Source: an uncultured Lachnospiraceae bacterium (lineage in GTDB: Bacteria > Bacillota > Clostridia > Lachnospirales > Lachnospiraceae). Taken from it: a DNA stretch of 59,948 nt. Below the pieces are notes generated by a model. That model made no database searches, was not told where the DNA came from, and was given only the letters and a program-made list of their open reading frames with translations. Below are positions 9,138 to 17,603 of this stretch, piece by piece (positions within the stretch are counted from its first letter, which is position 1; the number at the start of each line of letters is the position of its first letter). The stretch spans positions 1 through 59,948 of the forward strand of contig CACYMQ010000035.1 of assembly GCA_902775555.1 (NCBI GenBank), given 5' to 3'. Made by a program: the position numbers and the translations under genes.

Positions 9138-10321
9138 CATTTTCATTTGATATGTACCAGACCCTCGCCATTGCCACGGTGGTGCTGCTGCTCGGAGCAG
9201 GCCTCAAAAAGAAGGTCGGCCTTCTTCAGAAATTCTGTATCCCCGCACCGGTCGTGGGCGGTCTTCTGTATGCGCTGATCATGACAGTCCTTCATGCCGT
9301 CTGGGGGATCGAATTTAACTATGACGAAACCCTGAAAAATGTATGTATGGTGCTCTTCTTTACCTCTGTAGGGTTCCAGGCAAATGTGAAGATCCTGAAG
9401 GAAGGCGGGGTCAGCCTTCTCATATTTCTGGGGATCGTGATCGGTCTGGTATTTGTACAGAATGGTGCGGCAATCGCCATAGCAAAGCTTATCGGATCTG
9501 ACGCCAGGGTGGGAATGGCCACCGGCTCCATCCCCATGATCGGAGGACACGGTACCGCCGGGGCCTTCGGACCGATCCTGGAGGATTTCGGCTTCCGGGG
9601 CGCCACCACGGTCTGTACTGCGGCAGCGACCTTCGGACTGGTGGCGGGTTCTCTCATGGGAGGCCCCGTCGCCGAACGTCTGATCCGAAAATACGATCTT
9701 CTGTCCCGTACAAAGGAGGAAGATCCGACACTGCTGATCAATGAAGAGCAAAGACACCATCATCAGCCCGGTAAATATGCTTCCGCTACGTATCAGCTGG
9801 CCATCGCCATGGGGCTCGGGACATTGATCTCCTGGCTGCTGTCCCTGACGGGTATGACATTTCCGGTCTATATCGGAGCCATGATCGTGGCTGCGATCAT
9901 GCGGAATATCGGAGAGCACACGGATAAGATCACGATCCAGATCGGAGAGATCAATGATCTGGGGGGCATCGGCCTCTCCCTCTTTCTCGGGATCGCGATG
10001 ATCACACTGAAGCTGTGGCAGCTGACGGAGCTTGCGATGCCCCTGGTGATCCTGCTCATATCACAGGTGATCATCATGTATATCTTCTCCCGTTATATCG
10101 TATTTTTCCTTATGGGAAAGGATTATGATGCGGCGGTGCTTGCTGCGGGGATCTGCGGTTTTGGTATGGGAGCCACTCCGAATGCCATGGCGAATATGCA
10201 GGCGGTTACCGAGAAATACAGACCCTCCGTAAAGGCATACATCCTTGTTCCCATTGTAGGGAGTATGTTTGCAGATTTTATCAACAGCCTGGCTATCACA
10301 TTTTTTATCAATTATATTTAA
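9134..10321 (+). CDS. gltS: Sodium/glutamate symporter (ESS family, GltS-like)
   Basis: 395 residues of the usual length for GltS, with about ten membrane segments in two inverted halves. The two conserved Gly-rich re-entrant stretches are visible: GSIPMIGGHGTAGAFGP in the first half and ICGFGMGATPNAMANMQ in the second. The family carries Na+ and glutamate inward. Its ATG overlaps the stop of the TAXI lipoprotein gene, so the two are coupled in translation, and the binding protein may feed this carrier. Its presence in a molybdenum/formate locus is unexplained; the true substrate may differ from glutamate. Confidence 0.85.
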   Translation: MTFSFDMYQTLAIATVVLLLGAGLKKKVGLLQKFCIPAPVVGGLLYALIMTVLHAVWGIEFNYDETLKNVCMVLFFTSVGFQANVKILKEGGVSLLIFLGIVIGLVFVQNGAAIAIAKLIGSDARVGMATGSIPMIGGHGTAGAFGPILEDFGFRGATTVCTAAATFGLVAGSLMGGPVAERLIRKYDLLSRTKEEDPTLLINEEQRHHHQPGKYASATYQLAIAMGLGTLISWLLSLTGMTFPVYIGAMIVAAIMRNIGEHTDKITIQIGEINDLGGIGLSLFLGIAMITLKLWQLTELAMPLVILLISQVIIMYIFSRYIVFFLMGKDYDAAVLAAGICGFGMGATPNAMANMQAVTEKYRPSVKAYILVPIVGSMFADFINSLAITFFINYI

Positions 10322-10334
10322 GAGAGGGAAAAAA

Positions 10335-10667
10335 ATGGAAGAGAATAAATTACAGGTAAGCTACAACTCCGAGAATCTCGCTTTTCCGGAGATCATTGTA
10401 AAGGAGCAGAACCGGCATATGACCTACACACCCAGCGGCGTATGTTCCACACAGATCGATTTTGATCTGGATTCCGAAGGGAAGCTGCATAATGTGAGAT
10501 TCGTCAGAGGCTGCAACGGAAATCTGAAGGCCATCGGACTTTTGGTGGAAGGTATGGATGCGGCGAAGATCGCGGATATGCTGCGTGGAAATGACTGCAA
10601 CGGACGGGGTACATCCTGCGCGGATCAGTTATCGAAAGCGATCGATAAGGCACTGGCCGGGTCATGA
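10335..10667 (+). CDS. TSCPD domain protein (TIGR03905 family)
   Basis: 110 residues, nearly all one TSCPD domain: YTPSGVCSTQIDFDLD, FVRGCNGNLKAIGLLVEGM and the closing GRGTSCADQLSKAI with conserved Cys. TSCPD domains occur at the end of B12-type ribonucleotide reductases and alone in many Clostridia, where the function is not known; the Cys residues suggest metal or Fe-S binding. ATG10335 follows GAGAGGG. It follows gltS by 13 nt and belongs to the same transcript. Confidence 0.8.
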   Translation: MEENKLQVSYNSENLAFPEIIVKEQNRHMTYTPSGVCSTQIDFDLDSEGKLHNVRFVRGCNGNLKAIGLLVEGMDAAKIADMLRGNDCNGRGTSCADQLSKAIDKALAGS

Positions 10668-10669
10668 CA

Positions 10670-10745
10670 TCGAAGACCATCCGCCGAGCGCCGGCAGGAG
10701 CGTGACACCGAAGGCCATCCGCCGGGCGCCGGCAGGATCGTGACA
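10670..10745 (+). repeat. Two tandem 38-bp units in the TSCPD-mobA gap
   Basis: Units 10670-10707 and 10708-10745 differ at four positions. Each begins CGAAG, contains CCATCCGCCG and GCGCCGGCAGGA, and ends GTGACA. The centre holds a short palindrome (GCGCCGGC). They directly follow the TSCPD stop and lead to the REP-like element at 10784. No coding content. Confidence 0.8.
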
Positions 10746-10783
10746 CCCGGGACAGAGCATGAGTGATGCGGGAACATTCAGGA

Positions 10784-10850
10784 TGTCATCCTGAGCGAAG
10801 CGAAGGATCTTGGACCGAAAGATTCTTCGGGCTGCGCCCTCAGAATGACA
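10784..10850 (+). repeat. REP-like palindromic element, full copy
   Basis: The left arm begins TGTCATCCTGAGCGAAGCGA and continues AGGATCTT; the right arm, after a short loop, starts AAGATTCTTCGG and ends CTCAGAATGACA. The arms are imperfect inverted repeats, so the element can fold into a long hairpin. Further copies lie at 16610, 26411 and 29447. It lies in the intergenic space before mobA-mobB. Confidence 0.8.
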
Positions 10851-10869
10851 AGCGGAAGGAAATGAGACC

Positions 10870-12054
10870 ATGAAACAGAACCGGCTTCCGGCTTTCTCCG
10901 TAGGCATTCTTGCCGGCGGAAAAAGTACCCGGATGGGGCAGAACAAAGCCCTTATGACATATCGGAATGAGACGATGATCGAGAGGATCTCCCGGGAAAT
11001 GAAGGCTTCCGGAGAGGTTCTTGTTTCCGCGTCTGTTCGGGGACTCTATGAGGCGGATGGCATAAAGGTGGTTTATGACGAGGAGAAGGAGATCGGTCCC
11101 ATAGAGGGGATCCGTCAGCTGGTGAAGGCTTCCGGAGAGGAATATATCTTTATCTGCGCAGCGGATATGCCCTTCGTCAATATGGACATCGCAAAGTACC
11201 TGGCGGGGTACATTTCCTCGGATCATGACTGCTATGTGATCACGGATGAGGATCATGTACATCCTCTCTGTGCCATTTATTCGAAGAAGATCCTTCCGGT
11301 GATCGAAGAACTGATCCGGGAAGGAAAATACAGACTGATGGAACTCCTGAACCGTGTGAGGACCAGGTATATCAGTCTGGAGCATACGGATTTTGACCGG
11401 CGGGTGGTACGAAATGTGAATACGAAGGATGAGTTCCTTCGTCTGTCCCTGCCGGTGGTATTTGCCGTCAGCGGATATAAGAACAGCGGGAAGACCTGGC
11501 TGATCGAGAAGCTGATCAACGAGTTTATATCCGATGGATATTCGGTTGGTGTGCTGAAGCATGACGGACAGGATCATATCACCATGGCAGAAGGGACGGA
11601 TACCTTCAGGCATAGACAGGCGGGTGCCGTATCCACGCTGGTTTTTTCGGATACGCAGTTCGTGCTGACGGCGGATCTTCCGGAAGAAACGGGATCCGCG
11701 GGATGTACCTCCGGCGTTGTGGCCGGAGACGGGAGCCGGGAGAAAGCGGATGCCATGACCGGAATGAACGGGAAGGATGCAAAGACAGAAGCTTTCATCA
11801 AGGAACTATGTCTTCTGCCGGTTCCGCCGGATGTTATCCTGCTGGAAGGCTTTAAATCATCTGGGTATCCGAAGGTAGAGATCGTAAGACGCTCTGCCGT
11901 GCCGCACAGTGTTGCGGATCCCGATACCCTGATCTGTATATCGACCGATATTCTATCCCCGGAGGAAGTGTCATGCCCGGTGTATGACGTGGATGATGTT
12001 CAGGGGATTTTTTCATGCGTGAAGGCATATTTTCATCTGGATCCGGAGAAATAG
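10870..12054 (+). CDS. MobA-MobB fusion: molybdenum cofactor guanylyltransferase plus GTP-binding adaptor
   Basis: 394 residues. Residues 1-195 are MobA, with the nucleotide-binding motif LAGGKSTRMGQNKA and the metal site AADMPF. Residues 197-394 are MobB: P-loop GYKNSGKT at 202-209, LKHDGQD, and LLEGFK. MobA attaches GMP to molybdopterin to form the MGD cofactor needed by FdhA; MobB is a helper GTPase. A segment of about 35 residues (roughly 275-310, rich in Gly, Ala, Ser and charged residues) appears inserted in MobB. The gene overlaps the open frame leading to the MoeA-like gene downstream. Confidence 0.9.
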   Translation: MKQNRLPAFSVGILAGGKSTRMGQNKALMTYRNETMIERISREMKASGEVLVSASVRGLYEADGIKVVYDEEKEIGPIEGIRQLVKASGEEYIFICAADMPFVNMDIAKYLAGYISSDHDCYVITDEDHVHPLCAIYSKKILPVIEELIREGKYRLMELLNRVRTRYISLEHTDFDRRVVRNVNTKDEFLRLSLPVVFAVSGYKNSGKTWLIEKLINEFISDGYSVGVLKHDGQDHITMAEGTDTFRHRQAGAVSTLVFSDTQFVLTADLPEETGSAGCTSGVVAGDGSREKADAMTGMNGKDAKTEAFIKELCLLPVPPDVILLEGFKSSGYPKVEIVRRSAVPHSVADPDTLICISTDILSPEEVSCPVYDVDDVQGIFSCVKAYFHLDPEK

Positions 12055-12107
12055 GAGAAGCAAGGATGACAAGAGCCTTTGCAATTTACGGGAAAGAGGA
12101 CAAAATA

Positions 12108-13157
12108 ATGAAACTGATCGATACGACACAGGCTGTGGGGCACGTGCTCTGCCATGATATCACGCAGATCCTGCCGGGAAAGAGCAAGGGGCCCGTCTTC
12201 AAAAAGGGGCACGTTGTGACAGAAGAGGATATCCCGGTTCTGCTTTCCGTGGGGAAGGAGCATCTGTATGTGTGGGAGAAGACGGAGGGAATGCTGCATG
12301 AGGATGAAGCGGCAGAGATCCTTCGCCGGATCTGCATGGGCGGATCAACGGCCATGACGGCTTCCCTGCCGGCTGAGGGAAAGATCGAGATCCGGGCGGC
12401 CATCGACGGACTTCTGAAGATCGACCGGGAGAAGCTGATGGCAGTCAACAGCCTTGGGGAAATGATGATCGCGACGGTGCATGGAGATTATCCCGTGAAA
12501 AAAGGAGATAAACTGGCGGGCACCAGGGTGATCCCTCTTGTGATCGAAGAAGAAAAAATGAGGCGTGCCCGGGAGGTGGCGGGACAGGAGCCGATCCTGT
12601 CCATCCTGCCCTTCCGGCATGTCAGGTACGGACTGGTAACTACGGGGAATGAAGTGGCGGCGGGGCGGATCGAGGATGCCTTCGGTCCGGTGCTCCGAAA
12701 GAAAATGTCCGAATATGATACAGAATGCATGGGTCAGGTGATCCTTCCGGATGACCGGGAGAAGATCACGGAGGCGGTCCAGAACTTCGCAGAGGCGGGT
12801 GCGGACCTGGTTCTTTGCAGCGGTGGTATGAGTGTGGATCCGGATGACAAAACACCGGGAGCCATACGGGATACCGGTGCAAAGATCATAAGCTACGGAG
12901 CGCCGGTCCTGCCGGGAGCCATGTTCCTTCTGGGATATCTTACGAGGCCCTCCGGGGACAGAGACGGAAGGACGGTTCCGGTCCTGGGACTTCCCGGCTG
13001 TATCATGTATGCGAAGAGGACCATTTTCGATCTGGTACTGCCTCGTGTACTGGCAGGAGAACGGCTTGGCAGAGAGGAGCTCAGCCGCTATGGGGAAGGC
13101 GGATTATGCCTGTCCTGTGAGACGTGTCATTTCCCGAACTGCGGGTTTGGAAAATAG
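12108..13157 (+). CDS. MoeA/MogA-type molybdopterin-binding protein
   Basis: 349 residues, shorter than classical MoeA. It opens MKLIDTTQAVGHVLCHDIT and carries the MoCF-binding fold with the motifs LCSGGMSVDPDDKTPGAI and VLGLPGCIMY. It ends with a Cys-rich tail, CLSCETCHFPNCGFGK, characteristic of this clostridial family and possibly metal binding. It should insert molybdate into adenylated molybdopterin. ATG12108 fits the family N-terminus and has AGAGGA upstream; ATG12066 also has a usable site and would add 14 residues (MTRAFAIYGKEDKI). Confidence 0.85.
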   Translation: MKLIDTTQAVGHVLCHDITQILPGKSKGPVFKKGHVVTEEDIPVLLSVGKEHLYVWEKTEGMLHEDEAAEILRRICMGGSTAMTASLPAEGKIEIRAAIDGLLKIDREKLMAVNSLGEMMIATVHGDYPVKKGDKLAGTRVIPLVIEEEKMRRAREVAGQEPILSILPFRHVRYGLVTTGNEVAAGRIEDAFGPVLRKKMSEYDTECMGQVILPDDREKITEAVQNFAEAGADLVLCSGGMSVDPDDKTPGAIRDTGAKIISYGAPVLPGAMFLLGYLTRPSGDRDGRTVPVLGLPGCIMYAKRTIFDLVLPRVLAGERLGREELSRYGEGGLCLSCETCHFPNCGFGK

Positions 13158-13179
13158 TTGTTGATAAAGGATAAATCGT

Positions 13180-13692
13180 ATGAATGAATTTACACATATC
13201 AATCAAAAGGGTGAAGCAAATATGGTGGATGTGACGGCAAAGGAAGAGACACTACGATATGCCAGAGCATCCGGAGTGATCCATGTGGGCGAAGAGGTGC
13301 TTCGTGCGCTTGCCGGAGAGCAGGAAGAACTGAAGAAGGGTGATATCCTGGGAACGGCAAGGATCGCAGGCATCATGGCAGCCAAGAAGACAGCGGAACT
13401 GATCCCGCTTTGTCATACATTGTTACTGACGAAAGTGGAGGTTGATTTTGAAGTGGTGAAGGAGGAATCCCTGATCCGATGTACTTCCGAAGTCCGTCTG
13501 ACCGGCAGGACAGGTGCGGAGATGGAAGCCCTGACCGCCGTCAGCGTTGCGCTGCTTACCATTTATGATATGTGTAAGGCAGTGGATAAGAGCATGGTGA
13601 TGGATGCCATCCGTCTGGAGGAGAAGGACGGGGGACGCACCGGGCATTTTATCCGTTCGACGGAAAGAAGAGGAACAGGAGAAAATGAATAA
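13180..13692 (+). CDS. moaC: Cyclic pyranopterin monophosphate synthase MoaC
   Basis: 170 residues, normal length. MoaC motifs are complete: [18 protein letters not shown], the dimer/active-site segment [37 protein letters not shown] and the Lys-Ser pair in VDKSM. It makes cPMP together with MoaA, which is not in this window; nor are MoaD and MoaE. Its last codons overlap the start of modA by 8 nt, so pterin synthesis and molybdate uptake are expressed together. Confidence 0.95.
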   Translation: MNEFTHINQKGEANMVDVTAKEETLRYARASGVIHVGEEVLRALAGEQEELKKGDILGTARIAGIMAAKKTAELIPLCHTLLLTKVEVDFEVVKEESLIRCTSEVRLTGRTGAEMEALTAVSVALLTIYDMCKAVDKSMVMDAIRLEEKDGGRTGHFIRSTERRGTGENE

Positions 13693-14644
13693 CCGAAAAA
13701 ATAATGACCTGAGTGAAAGAAGAAACGAAAGAGGAAGAAAGCTTATAAACGAAAGAAAGTCCGGAAGGATCCGAATGTTCGGGCAGGTGATCAGGACCGG
13801 AGGATACAGGAAGGCTCTGGCCATGCTGCTTACACTGGGAATGCTCACTGTGACGGCAGGCTGTGGCAGCGGAGGGTCCTCTACGGAGAGGAAGGACGGG
13901 AAAGGGACAGAACCCCCGGCATCGACCGCGGCTCCGGCAGCAGAACAAACAGAACTCACCATACTCGCAGCTGCATCCCTTACGGATGTCTGCGGGGAGC
14001 TGAAGACCATGTATGAGGAAAGTCATAAGGGTGTAACGCTGACCTTCTCCTTTGCGGGATCCGGAGCATTGCAGACCCAGATCGAAGAGGGGGCCCCTGC
14101 TGACATTTTCATTTCCGCTGCAGAGAAGCAGATGAAGTCGTTAAAGGAAAAGGATCTGATGAAAGAAGACAGCATCTGTGATCTTCTGGAGAACAAGGTG
14201 GTACTTGTGACTCCGGCTGAGAACAGACCGGGGATCACATCCTTCGAGGATGTAAAGAAGGATGAGGTAAAACTGATCGGTCTCGGGGAAGTGGAAAGTG
14301 TTCCTGCAGGTCAGTATGCAAAGACCATCTTCACGTCGCTCAATATGTGGGACGTGGTTGAGAAGAAGGCGAATTTCGGAACGGATGTAAGGACTGTTCT
14401 TGGCTGGGTCGAGACCTCGGCGGTGGACTGCGGCGTGGTATATGCCACGGATGCCTATACCAGTGACAAGGTAAAGATCGTAGCGGAAGCGCCGGCGGGA
14501 AGCTGTGATCCCGTTATCTATCCCGCAGGCCTGGTGGCGGCGGGAAAGAATCAGGAAGCGGCACAGGAATTCCTGAACTTCCTGAAGAGTGATGAGGCCA
14601 TGAAGGTATTTGAGAAATATGGTTTTGTAAGTGCAGTGAAGTAA
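13685..14644 (+). CDS. modA: Molybdate-binding lipoprotein ModA
   Basis: 319 residues. A long charged N-terminus precedes the signal ([20 protein letters not shown]) with a lipobox Cys, so the protein is anchored outside the membrane. The mature domain begins [12 protein letters not shown] and has [13 protein letters not shown] and [10 protein letters not shown], the oxyanion-binding motifs of ModA. ATG13685 is spaced 5 nt from AGGAGA and overlaps moaC; ATG13775 with GGAAGGA upstream would give a more normal signal peptide and is a real alternative. The Ser/Thr/Pro-rich linker after Cys is ordinary for lipoproteins. Confidence 0.9.
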   Translation: MNNRKNNDLSERRNERGRKLINERKSGRIRMFGQVIRTGGYRKALAMLLTLGMLTVTAGCGSGGSSTERKDGKGTEPPASTAAPAAEQTELTILAAASLTDVCGELKTMYEESHKGVTLTFSFAGSGALQTQIEEGAPADIFISAAEKQMKSLKEKDLMKEDSICDLLENKVVLVTPAENRPGITSFEDVKKDEVKLIGLGEVESVPAGQYAKTIFTSLNMWDVVEKKANFGTDVRTVLGWVETSAVDCGVVYATDAYTSDKVKIVAEAPAGSCDPVIYPAGLVAAGKNQEAAQEFLNFLKSDEAMKVFEKYGFVSAVK

Positions 14645-14692
14645 AACGGTGAAAACCGGTATTGTATTTCAAGAAGGAATATGAGGTAAACT

Positions 14693-15361
14693 ATGGATCT
14701 GTCACCTCTTTGGATATCATTAAAGATCGCGCTTACCGCTACGGTGGTCACCTTTGTACTGGGACTCGTGGCGGCCTGGGGCGTCATGTACCTGCGGAGG
14801 GCTAAATATATCGTGGACGGGATCCTGTCCATACCATTGGTTCTTCCTCCGACGGTGGTGGGTTTTTTGCTGCTGATCCTCTTCGGACAGAATTCCGCAT
14901 TTGGGCGGTTCCTTACGTCCATCGGACTGAATGTGATCTTTACCTGGCAGGGAGCGGTGATCGCGGCGGTAGTGGTATCCTTTCCGGTCATGTACCGGGG
15001 GGTGAGAGGTGCCATGGAGCAGGTGGATGAGGATCTGATCTATGCGGCGAGGACTCTGGGAATGAAGGAATTCCGGATCCTGCGCCACGTGATCCTCCCT
15101 TCCGCATGGCCGGGGATCGCGGCGGCCACCGTACTGTCTTTCGCGAGGGCCCTCGGTGAGTTCGGTGCCACGATCATGATCGCCGGCAATCTGCCGGGGA
15201 AGACACAGACCATGTCCGTTGCGGTCTATACTGCCATGCAGGGAGGAAACAGGGATCTGGCAATGAAATGGGTGCTGATCATCGTCGCTTTCTCACTGAC
15301 GATCCTGATCCTGATGAATTACTGGACAGGACGCGGGTTCCGGAAGAGACGGAAGGCATAG
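14693..15361 (+). CDS. modB: Molybdate ABC transporter permease ModB
   Basis: 222 residues with five or six membrane segments. The EAA loop that contacts the ATPase is clear (AARTLGMKEFRILRHVILP), and the end, LGEFGATIMIAGNLPGKTQT, is typical of ModB. It starts 48 nt after modA with GAGG about 8 nt upstream. It forms the channel of the ModABC importer that supplies molybdate to the cofactor enzymes around it. Confidence 0.93.
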   Translation: MDLSPLWISLKIALTATVVTFVLGLVAAWGVMYLRRAKYIVDGILSIPLVLPPTVVGFLLLILFGQNSAFGRFLTSIGLNVIFTWQGAVIAAVVVSFPVMYRGVRGAMEQVDEDLIYAARTLGMKEFRILRHVILPSAWPGIAAATVLSFARALGEFGATIMIAGNLPGKTQTMSVAVYTAMQGGNRDLAMKWVLIIVAFSLTILILMNYWTGRGFRKRRKA

Positions 15362-15378
15362 CGGGATGGAAGGGTGCG

Positions 15379-15468
15379 GAAACGAGGGACCCTGAAACGA
15401 AGGATGCTGAAACGAAGGGCCATGAAACGGTGGGTCCTGAGACGAGGAACCCTGAGATAGAAGATGCA
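15379..15468 (+). repeat. Six 15-bp tandem repeats in the modB-modC gap
   Basis: Six consecutive units, most starting GAAACGA or GAGACGA and ending in CCT or similar (15379, 15394, 15409, 15424, 15439, 15454), fill most of the 130-nt gap between modB and modC. One plus-strand frame reads them as pentapeptides of the type ETRDP, but this frame differs from modB and has no ribosome site. The last unit is diverged. Confidence 0.75.
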
Positions 15469-15491
15469 GGAGAAAATGGAGGACGGGCAGT

Positions 15492-16619
15492 ATGCTGCTT
15501 TCCGTGGATATAGAAAAAAGAATGGGTTCCTTCCGATTGCGAAGCAGTTTTACGGTGGACGGGGAATGTCTGGCCCTGCTGGGAGCGTCTGGCTGTGGGA
15601 AGACCATGACGCTACGGTGCATTGCGGGGATCGAGAAACCGGACCGGGGAAGGATCACTTTGGGAGACCGGGTGCTTTTTGATTCGGAGAAGAAGGTGAA
15701 TCTTCCGGCAAGGGAACGCGGTGTGGGTTACCTCTTTCAGAACTATGCGCTTTTTCCGAATATGACGGTCCGCCAAAATGTGACCTGCGTCGCAAAGGAC
15801 CTGTCATATGCGGAGGAGCTGCTGGAACGCTTCTGTCTTTCGGAGGTAGCTGAGCTGCTCCCTGCGGAGCTGTCGGGGGGACAGAGTCAGAGAACCGCGC
15901 TGGCAAGAATGCTCGCTACGAAGCCGGCGGTCCTGCTTCTGGACGAGCCTTTCTCCGCGTTGGACAATTACCTTCGGACCAGAATCGAGCATGAGATACT
16001 GGACCTCCTGGAAGATTTTCAGGGACCCTCCGTGCTGGTGACCCATGACAGAAATGAAGCATATCGTCTGGGCTCCAGGATCGGAGTGATGGATGACGGA
16101 AATGTGGTGGAGCTTCGACCGAAGGAGGAATTCTTTGACCGGCCGCAAACCGTAGCCGCAGCGAGACTGACCGGCTGCAAGAATATTTCCAGACTTGAGA
16201 AGGGGAAGGACGGAGGCCTTTGGGCTGCGGACTGGGGGATTGCACTTCCGAAGCAGGACATGGCAGATCCGCCGGAGAACCGGGTGGCAACCCATGAGGC
16301 AACCTATGAGGCAACCTATGTGGGGTATCGGGCGCATTATTTCGGGTTTGCGGGCGGAACCGGCTCCGGGCAGCAGGATACCGATACCGGGAACAGGGAC
16401 GGAGACGTCCGTATACAGTGTCGGACCAAACGGGTGATCCATGATACCTTCTCCGTGGTGATCTGCTTTACGGTCGAGGGAAATCTGTCGGAGGATCCGG
16501 ATGCGCTGCTTACCTGGATCGTTGATAATAAGAGCTGGGAAACCGTGAAGGATGCAGTGGAGTCCGGTTCCTTCGGATTGGAACTGTATCCGGAAAAACT
16601 GATGTGGCTGTCATCCTGA
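15492..16619 (+). CDS. modC: Molybdate ABC transporter ATP-binding protein ModC
   Basis: 375 residues. Walker A GASGCGKT at 31-38, Q-loop YLFQNYALFP, signature LSGGQSQRTALARML, Walker B VLLLDEPFSALD and the switch His in LVTHDRNEAYR are all present. After about residue 215 comes a regulatory C-terminal part that matches TOBE domains poorly and contains a short repeat (THEATYEATYVGYRAHYFGF). The last codons, reading LSS then TGA, lie within a copy of the REP-like element, so the present C-terminus appears to have been set by that element. Confidence 0.9.
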   Translation: MLLSVDIEKRMGSFRLRSSFTVDGECLALLGASGCGKTMTLRCIAGIEKPDRGRITLGDRVLFDSEKKVNLPARERGVGYLFQNYALFPNMTVRQNVTCVAKDLSYAEELLERFCLSEVAELLPAELSGGQSQRTALARMLATKPAVLLLDEPFSALDNYLRTRIEHEILDLLEDFQGPSVLVTHDRNEAYRLGSRIGVMDDGNVVELRPKEEFFDRPQTVAAARLTGCKNISRLEKGKDGGLWAADWGIALPKQDMADPPENRVATHEATYEATYVGYRAHYFGFAGGTGSGQQDTDTGNRDGDVRIQCRTKRVIHDTFSVVICFTVEGNLSEDPDALLTWIVDNKSWETVKDAVESGSFGLELYPEKLMWLSS

Positions 16620-16636
16620 GCGAAGCGAAGGATCTT
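16610..16636 (+). repeat. REP-like element, half copy overlapping the end of modC
   Basis: Same left arm as at 10784 (GTCATCCTGAGCGAAGCGAA, then GGATCTT). The TGA stop of modC (16617-16619) is part of it. The matching right arm is not present, so this is a half element. The rest of the gap to fdhD holds only the fdhD ribosome site. Confidence 0.8.
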
Positions 16637-16679
16637 ATAAATGATCGCCCGGCGAATTAAGTAAAAAAGGAATCGAAGT

Positions 16680-17486
16680 ATGGAAAGAAGATGGAACGAT
16701 CATGCAACCGGTTTGAAGACGAAAGACCGTATCACATTCCATAGAGTGGATGCATCCGGAAGGAGTGAGGTCCGGGAAGAGGAGATCATCTGTGAAAAGG
16801 AGATGGAGGTCTCCGTGAACGGAAGTCCCGCCTTCCGGCTGACCTGTACACCGGAGCATCTGCAGGAACTGGTGCTCGGCAGGCTTATGACAGAGGGGCT
16901 GATCCGCAGTATCGACGAGGTGGAACACCTCTTTATCTGCGGGGAAGGAAATATCGGAGAAGTGCAGATCTCGGGAGAACCGGTCTTCCGGCCTTACGGA
17001 GGAGCGGAACCCACCTGCTGTACCGGGAATCTTCAGCTGACGGAAAGAGAAGACCGAAGGGAGCCGGAGAAACTTACGGAGATGACTCCTGACATGGAGG
17101 AGGTCTTCCGGCTGGCAGAGCATTTCCGGAAGGACGGGGAACTCCACAGGAGTACGGGAGGAACCCACAGCTGTTACATCAGGCTGCCGGAAGGAGAGAT
17201 CCTTTCTTTTGAAGATATCGGGAGACACAATGCACTGGATAAAGCCGTGGGCGCCATGCTCATCCGGGAAGCGGATCCCGGAAAATGCATGCTGTTCACC
17301 ACCGGCCGCGTTGCTGCGGATATGGTAATGAAGACGGTCACGGCAGGGATCCCGGTGCTGGTCAGTAAGGCGGTACCTACAGACAGGGCGGTCCGTCTGG
17401 CAGGAAAGTACGGGCTGACGCTGATATTCAGGGCATGGCCGGATTCCTTCTGTCTTGCAGACCATTTGTCCGAACCGGCCGAATGA
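16680..17486 (+). CDS. fdhD: Formate dehydrogenase accessory sulfurtransferase FdhD
   Basis: 268 residues, standard length. Conserved FdhD stretches are seen: LVLGRLMTEGLI, STGGTHSC, FEDIGRHNALDKAVG, FTTGRVAADMVMK and PVLVSKAVPTDRAV. FdhD transfers sulfur from a cysteine desulfurase to the bisMGD cofactor and is essential for formate dehydrogenase activity. In the loop where E. coli has the CxxC pair, this protein has adjacent cysteines (PTCCTG), so the sulfur relay may use a different arrangement. It closes the formate dehydrogenase cluster. AAGGAA lies upstream of ATG16680. Confidence 0.92.
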   Translation: MERRWNDHATGLKTKDRITFHRVDASGRSEVREEEIICEKEMEVSVNGSPAFRLTCTPEHLQELVLGRLMTEGLIRSIDEVEHLFICGEGNIGEVQISGEPVFRPYGGAEPTCCTGNLQLTEREDRREPEKLTEMTPDMEEVFRLAEHFRKDGELHRSTGGTHSCYIRLPEGEILSFEDIGRHNALDKAVGAMLIREADPGKCMLFTTGRVAADMVMKTVTAGIPVLVSKAVPTDRAVRLAGKYGLTLIFRAWPDSFCLADHLSEPAE

Positions 17487-17527
17487 CCGTCAGGGCATCT
17501 TTCATCGTGAAAAACGAAAATAATCGG

Positions 17528-17556
17528 TAGACATAAGGGTTATCATCCTTTAAAAT
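17528..17556 (+). promoter_or_regulatory. Candidate sigma-A promoter for the thioester reductase operon
   Basis: TAGACA at 17528-17533 and TAAAAT at 17551-17556 are separated by 17 nt, 47 nt before the start codon. It lies in the 117-nt gap after fdhD and marks the boundary of the formate dehydrogenase locus. Confidence 0.5.
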
Positions 17557-17603
17557 AAAATCTGTATGGGGTTTTGATATTTCAATGGCAGGAGGCTGGG
17601 GAT

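Noticed and set aside
13604-13684. Longer N-terminus for ModA starting inside moaC
   Set aside because: The extra codons do not look like a signal peptide and lack a ribosome site; AGGAGA before 13685 marks the start.
15268-15513. Open frame spanning the modB end and the 15-bp repeats
   Set aside because: Wrong frame for modB and no ribosome site; the pentapeptide pattern follows from the DNA repeat.
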